NCBI RefSeq assembly: GCF_018139985.1
Contig: NZ_JAGSOU010000012.1
Coordinates: 1 to 64,000, forward strand
Origin: Actibacterium sp. MT2.3-13A
GTDB lineage: Bacteria > Pseudomonadota > Alphaproteobacteria > Rhodobacterales > Rhodobacteraceae
Length of the DNA: 64,000 nucleotides
Direction: 5' to 3'
Positions 62,731 through 64,000 of the stretch are shown here, in pieces. The translations under genes and the position numbers were made by a program. The notes below the pieces were generated by a model. The model was not told the origin of the DNA. It worked only from the letters and a program-made list of their open reading frames with translations, and made no database searches. How positions within the stretch are numbered: the stretch's first letter is position 1; each line of letters starts with the position of its first letter.

Positions 62731-63812
62731 GCCACCTCAGGCTTGCCGATGCGGACGCGGTAGTTGGCGGACATGTCCATCGCCAGCAGGAAGAACAGCA
62801 GCATCCCCTGGAACAGCTGGATCGCGGCCGAGGGCAGGCCCAGCATCAGCTGCGCCAGTTCGCCGCCGATATAGGTCAGCGCCATCAAGAGCCCCGCCAG
62901 CAGGATGCCCACCGGGTGCAGCCGCCCGAGGAAGGCCACGATGATCGCGGTGAACCCGTAGCCCGAGCCGAAATCGATGCTGATCTGGCCCGCGGGCCCC
63001 GCGACCTCGAACAGCCCCGCCGCCCCGGCCAGAGCGCCCGACAGCCCCAGGCAGATCAGGATCAGCCGCGCGGGGTCCACCCCGGCGAAGCGCGCCGCCC
63101 GCGGGCTCTGCCCCGTCAGCCGGATCTGGAAGCCCAGCATGTGCCGGTTCAGCAGCACATAGGCGAAGATCACCGCGACGAAAGCCGTGACCACACCCCA
63201 ATGCATGCCGGTGTTGGCGATCAGCTCGGGGTTGGCCGCGGCCGCCCATTGCTGCAGGTTGCGCGACCCGGGAAAGCCCATCCCCTCGGGATTGCGCAGC
63301 AGCCCCGACGACACCGAGGCCAGGATGTTCTCGGCCACATACACCAGCATCAGCGAGACCAGGATCTCGTTGGTGCCGAAGCGCGTCTTCAGCACCGCCG
63401 GGATCATCGCCCATCCCCAGCCGCCAAGCGCGCCTGCCGCCACCATCAGCGGGAAGAGCAGGAAACTCTCCGACGGGTAGAGGGCCAGACCCGCGCCCGC
63501 CCCGCAGATCGCCCCCATGATGTATTGCCCCTCGGCCCCGATGTTCCAGATCCCGGCCCGGAAACCGAGGCTCAGGCCGATCGCGATCAGGATCAGCGGC
63601 CCCGCCTTGACCATAAGCTGCGGCCGCGAATAGGCGGCGAAGCTTTCATGGAACAGCGGGTCCCAGAAAATCGTCCGGATCGCCTCGACCGGGTCCTTGC
63701 CCAGCGCCGCGAACAGGACCGCGCCCGCCGCCATCGTGGCCAGCACTGCGAGAACGGGTGTGAGCCCCGCCCAGAACCGCGAGGGCGCGGGGCGCTTCTC
63801 CAGCCGGATCAT
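62727..63812 (-). CDS. Nucleoside-type ABC transporter permease
   Basis: The 361-residue permease has about ten helices, with GFRAGIWNIGAEGQYIMGAI near residue 85 and LNRHMLGFQIRLTGQSPRAA near residue 217. The latter is the coupling loop typical of NupP-like members. It is the larger of the two permeases and forms a heterodimer with the product of the next gene. It starts 114 bp downstream of the ATPase stop, with the paired repeat element in the gap. Confidence 0.92.
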   Translation of the reverse strand: MIRLEKRPAPSRFWAGLTPVLAVLATMAAGAVLFAALGKDPVEAIRTIFWDPLFHESFAAYSRPQLMVKAGPLILIAIGLSLGFRAGIWNIGAEGQYIMGAICGAGAGLALYPSESFLLFPLMVAAGALGGWGWAMIPAVLKTRFGTNEILVSLMLVYVAENILASVSSGLLRNPEGMGFPGSRNLQQWAAAANPELIANTGMHWGVVTAFVAVIFAYVLLNRHMLGFQIRLTGQSPRAARFAGVDPARLILICLGLSGALAGAAGLFEVAGPAGQISIDFGSGYGFTAIIVAFLGRLHPVGILLAGLLMALTYIGGELAQLMLGLPSAAIQLFQGMLLFFLLAMDMSANYRVRIGKPEVA

Positions 63813-63853
63813 GCAACCTCTCCCGCGGGGGCGGGCCGGGAGCGCAGCGCCAT

Positions 63854-63913
63854 GAGTATTTTGACCAAGAAGAAGCCCCCTTCTTCTTGACGGGAAATAC
63901 TCCCGCCGGAGGC
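63854..63913. repeat. Head-to-head pair of the dispersed repeat, forming a hairpin
   Basis: A plus-strand partial copy (GAGTATTTTGACCAAGAAGA, from 63854) meets a minus-strand copy (GCCTCCGGCGGGAGTATTTC reading down from 63913). At their junction CAAGAAGAAG (63866-63875) and CTTCTTCTTG (63880-63889) form a perfect 10-bp stem with a CCCC loop. The pair lies between the ATPase and permease genes of one operon. Confidence 0.75.
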
Positions 63914-63926
63914 ATGAAAGTTCTTC

Positions 63927-64000
63927 TCACCCGTCCACATGCGCGACCTCCATGTCATGGGCGCCACCCATCATCAGGCCGATCTCCTCGAGGGTGAGGC
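63927..64000 (-). CDS. ABC transporter ATP-binding protein, C-terminal end (partial)
   Basis: Read from the right edge, the frame gives LTLEEIGLMMGGAHDMEVAH, then VDG and a TGA at 63929-63927. TxxEIGxxMxG is the typical end of nucleoside-type (NupA/RbsA-like) double ATPases. Its position upstream of the two permeases agrees. The rest of the gene is outside the window. Confidence 0.75.
   Translation of the reverse strand, partial: LTLEEIGLMMGGAHDMEVAHVDG

Overview
The window is chromosomal DNA from an alphaproteobacterium of the Rhodobacterales (Rhodobacteraceae/Paracoccaceae type). The evidence is high-GC coding sequence, a complete set of signature ethylmalonyl-CoA-pathway genes (mcl2, mch, ecm, ccr) around mdh and sdhCDAB, an RpoHII-type heat-shock sigma factor, an HvrA/H-NS-like protein, and several small proteins that I recall only from this group. 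No rRNA, tRNA, CRISPR array or replication origin was seen.

Left edge (1-2.2 kb): a lower-GC accessory patch. An IS3-family element enters from the left and has split an IS1595-family (ISXO2-like) transposase at base 99/100. Behind the transposase remnant lie a DUF3800 protein, a divergent 47-residue charged microprotein, a promoter whose spacer is a perfect palindrome, a possible leaderless 42-residue ORF, and an orphan Cas2-like (SinR-family) protein. A strong terminator then closes mdh.

2.2-18 kb: central carbon metabolism. mdh, a TSUP permease, then mcl2-nnrU-like-DUF1737-mch as one tightly packed operon with a perfect 15-bp-stem terminator, then sdhCDAB with its own terminator. After several small or peripheral genes (DUF1989, aldo/keto reductase, deoD, hvrA-like) come divergent ecm and ccr. 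Together ccr, ecm, mch and mcl2 cover crotonyl-CoA to ethylmalonyl-CoA, ethylmalonyl-CoA to methylsuccinyl-CoA, mesaconyl-CoA hydration and malyl-CoA hydrolysis. Malate then feeds mdh and succinate feeds sdh. The mcl2 and ccr upstream regions share two sequence motifs.

18-46 kb: mostly housekeeping. RecD-like helicase plus SDR; a TIGR02186/TSUP pair; nfu-tsaB-rimI; UspA; a branched-chain aminotransferase; a VOC protein; fructosamine kinase; trpS; a rhomboid-fold protein without catalytic residues; PBP activator-glnD-murJ; rsmI-yraN-gshB; comM; rpoH2-chaN-coaBC-dut-moeB; an M3 peptidase.

45.6-51 kb: an amino-acid utilisation cluster (IclR regulator, RidA, a polar amino-acid ABC transporter) divergent from a D-threonine-aldolase-type PLP enzyme, with a palindromic candidate operator between them.

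51-64 kb: CDF transporter, SH3 protein, 2-hydroxyacid dehydrogenase, sulfotransferase, a dimethylglycine/sarcosine dehydrogenase-like flavoprotein, a CMD/DUF938/DAO/aldo-keto reductase group, and the 3' part of a nucleoside-type (BMP) ABC transporter operon running off the right edge. A dispersed intergenic repeat with the core GCCTCCGGCGGG(G/A)(G/A)TATTT recurs in this half and once near 20.5 kb.
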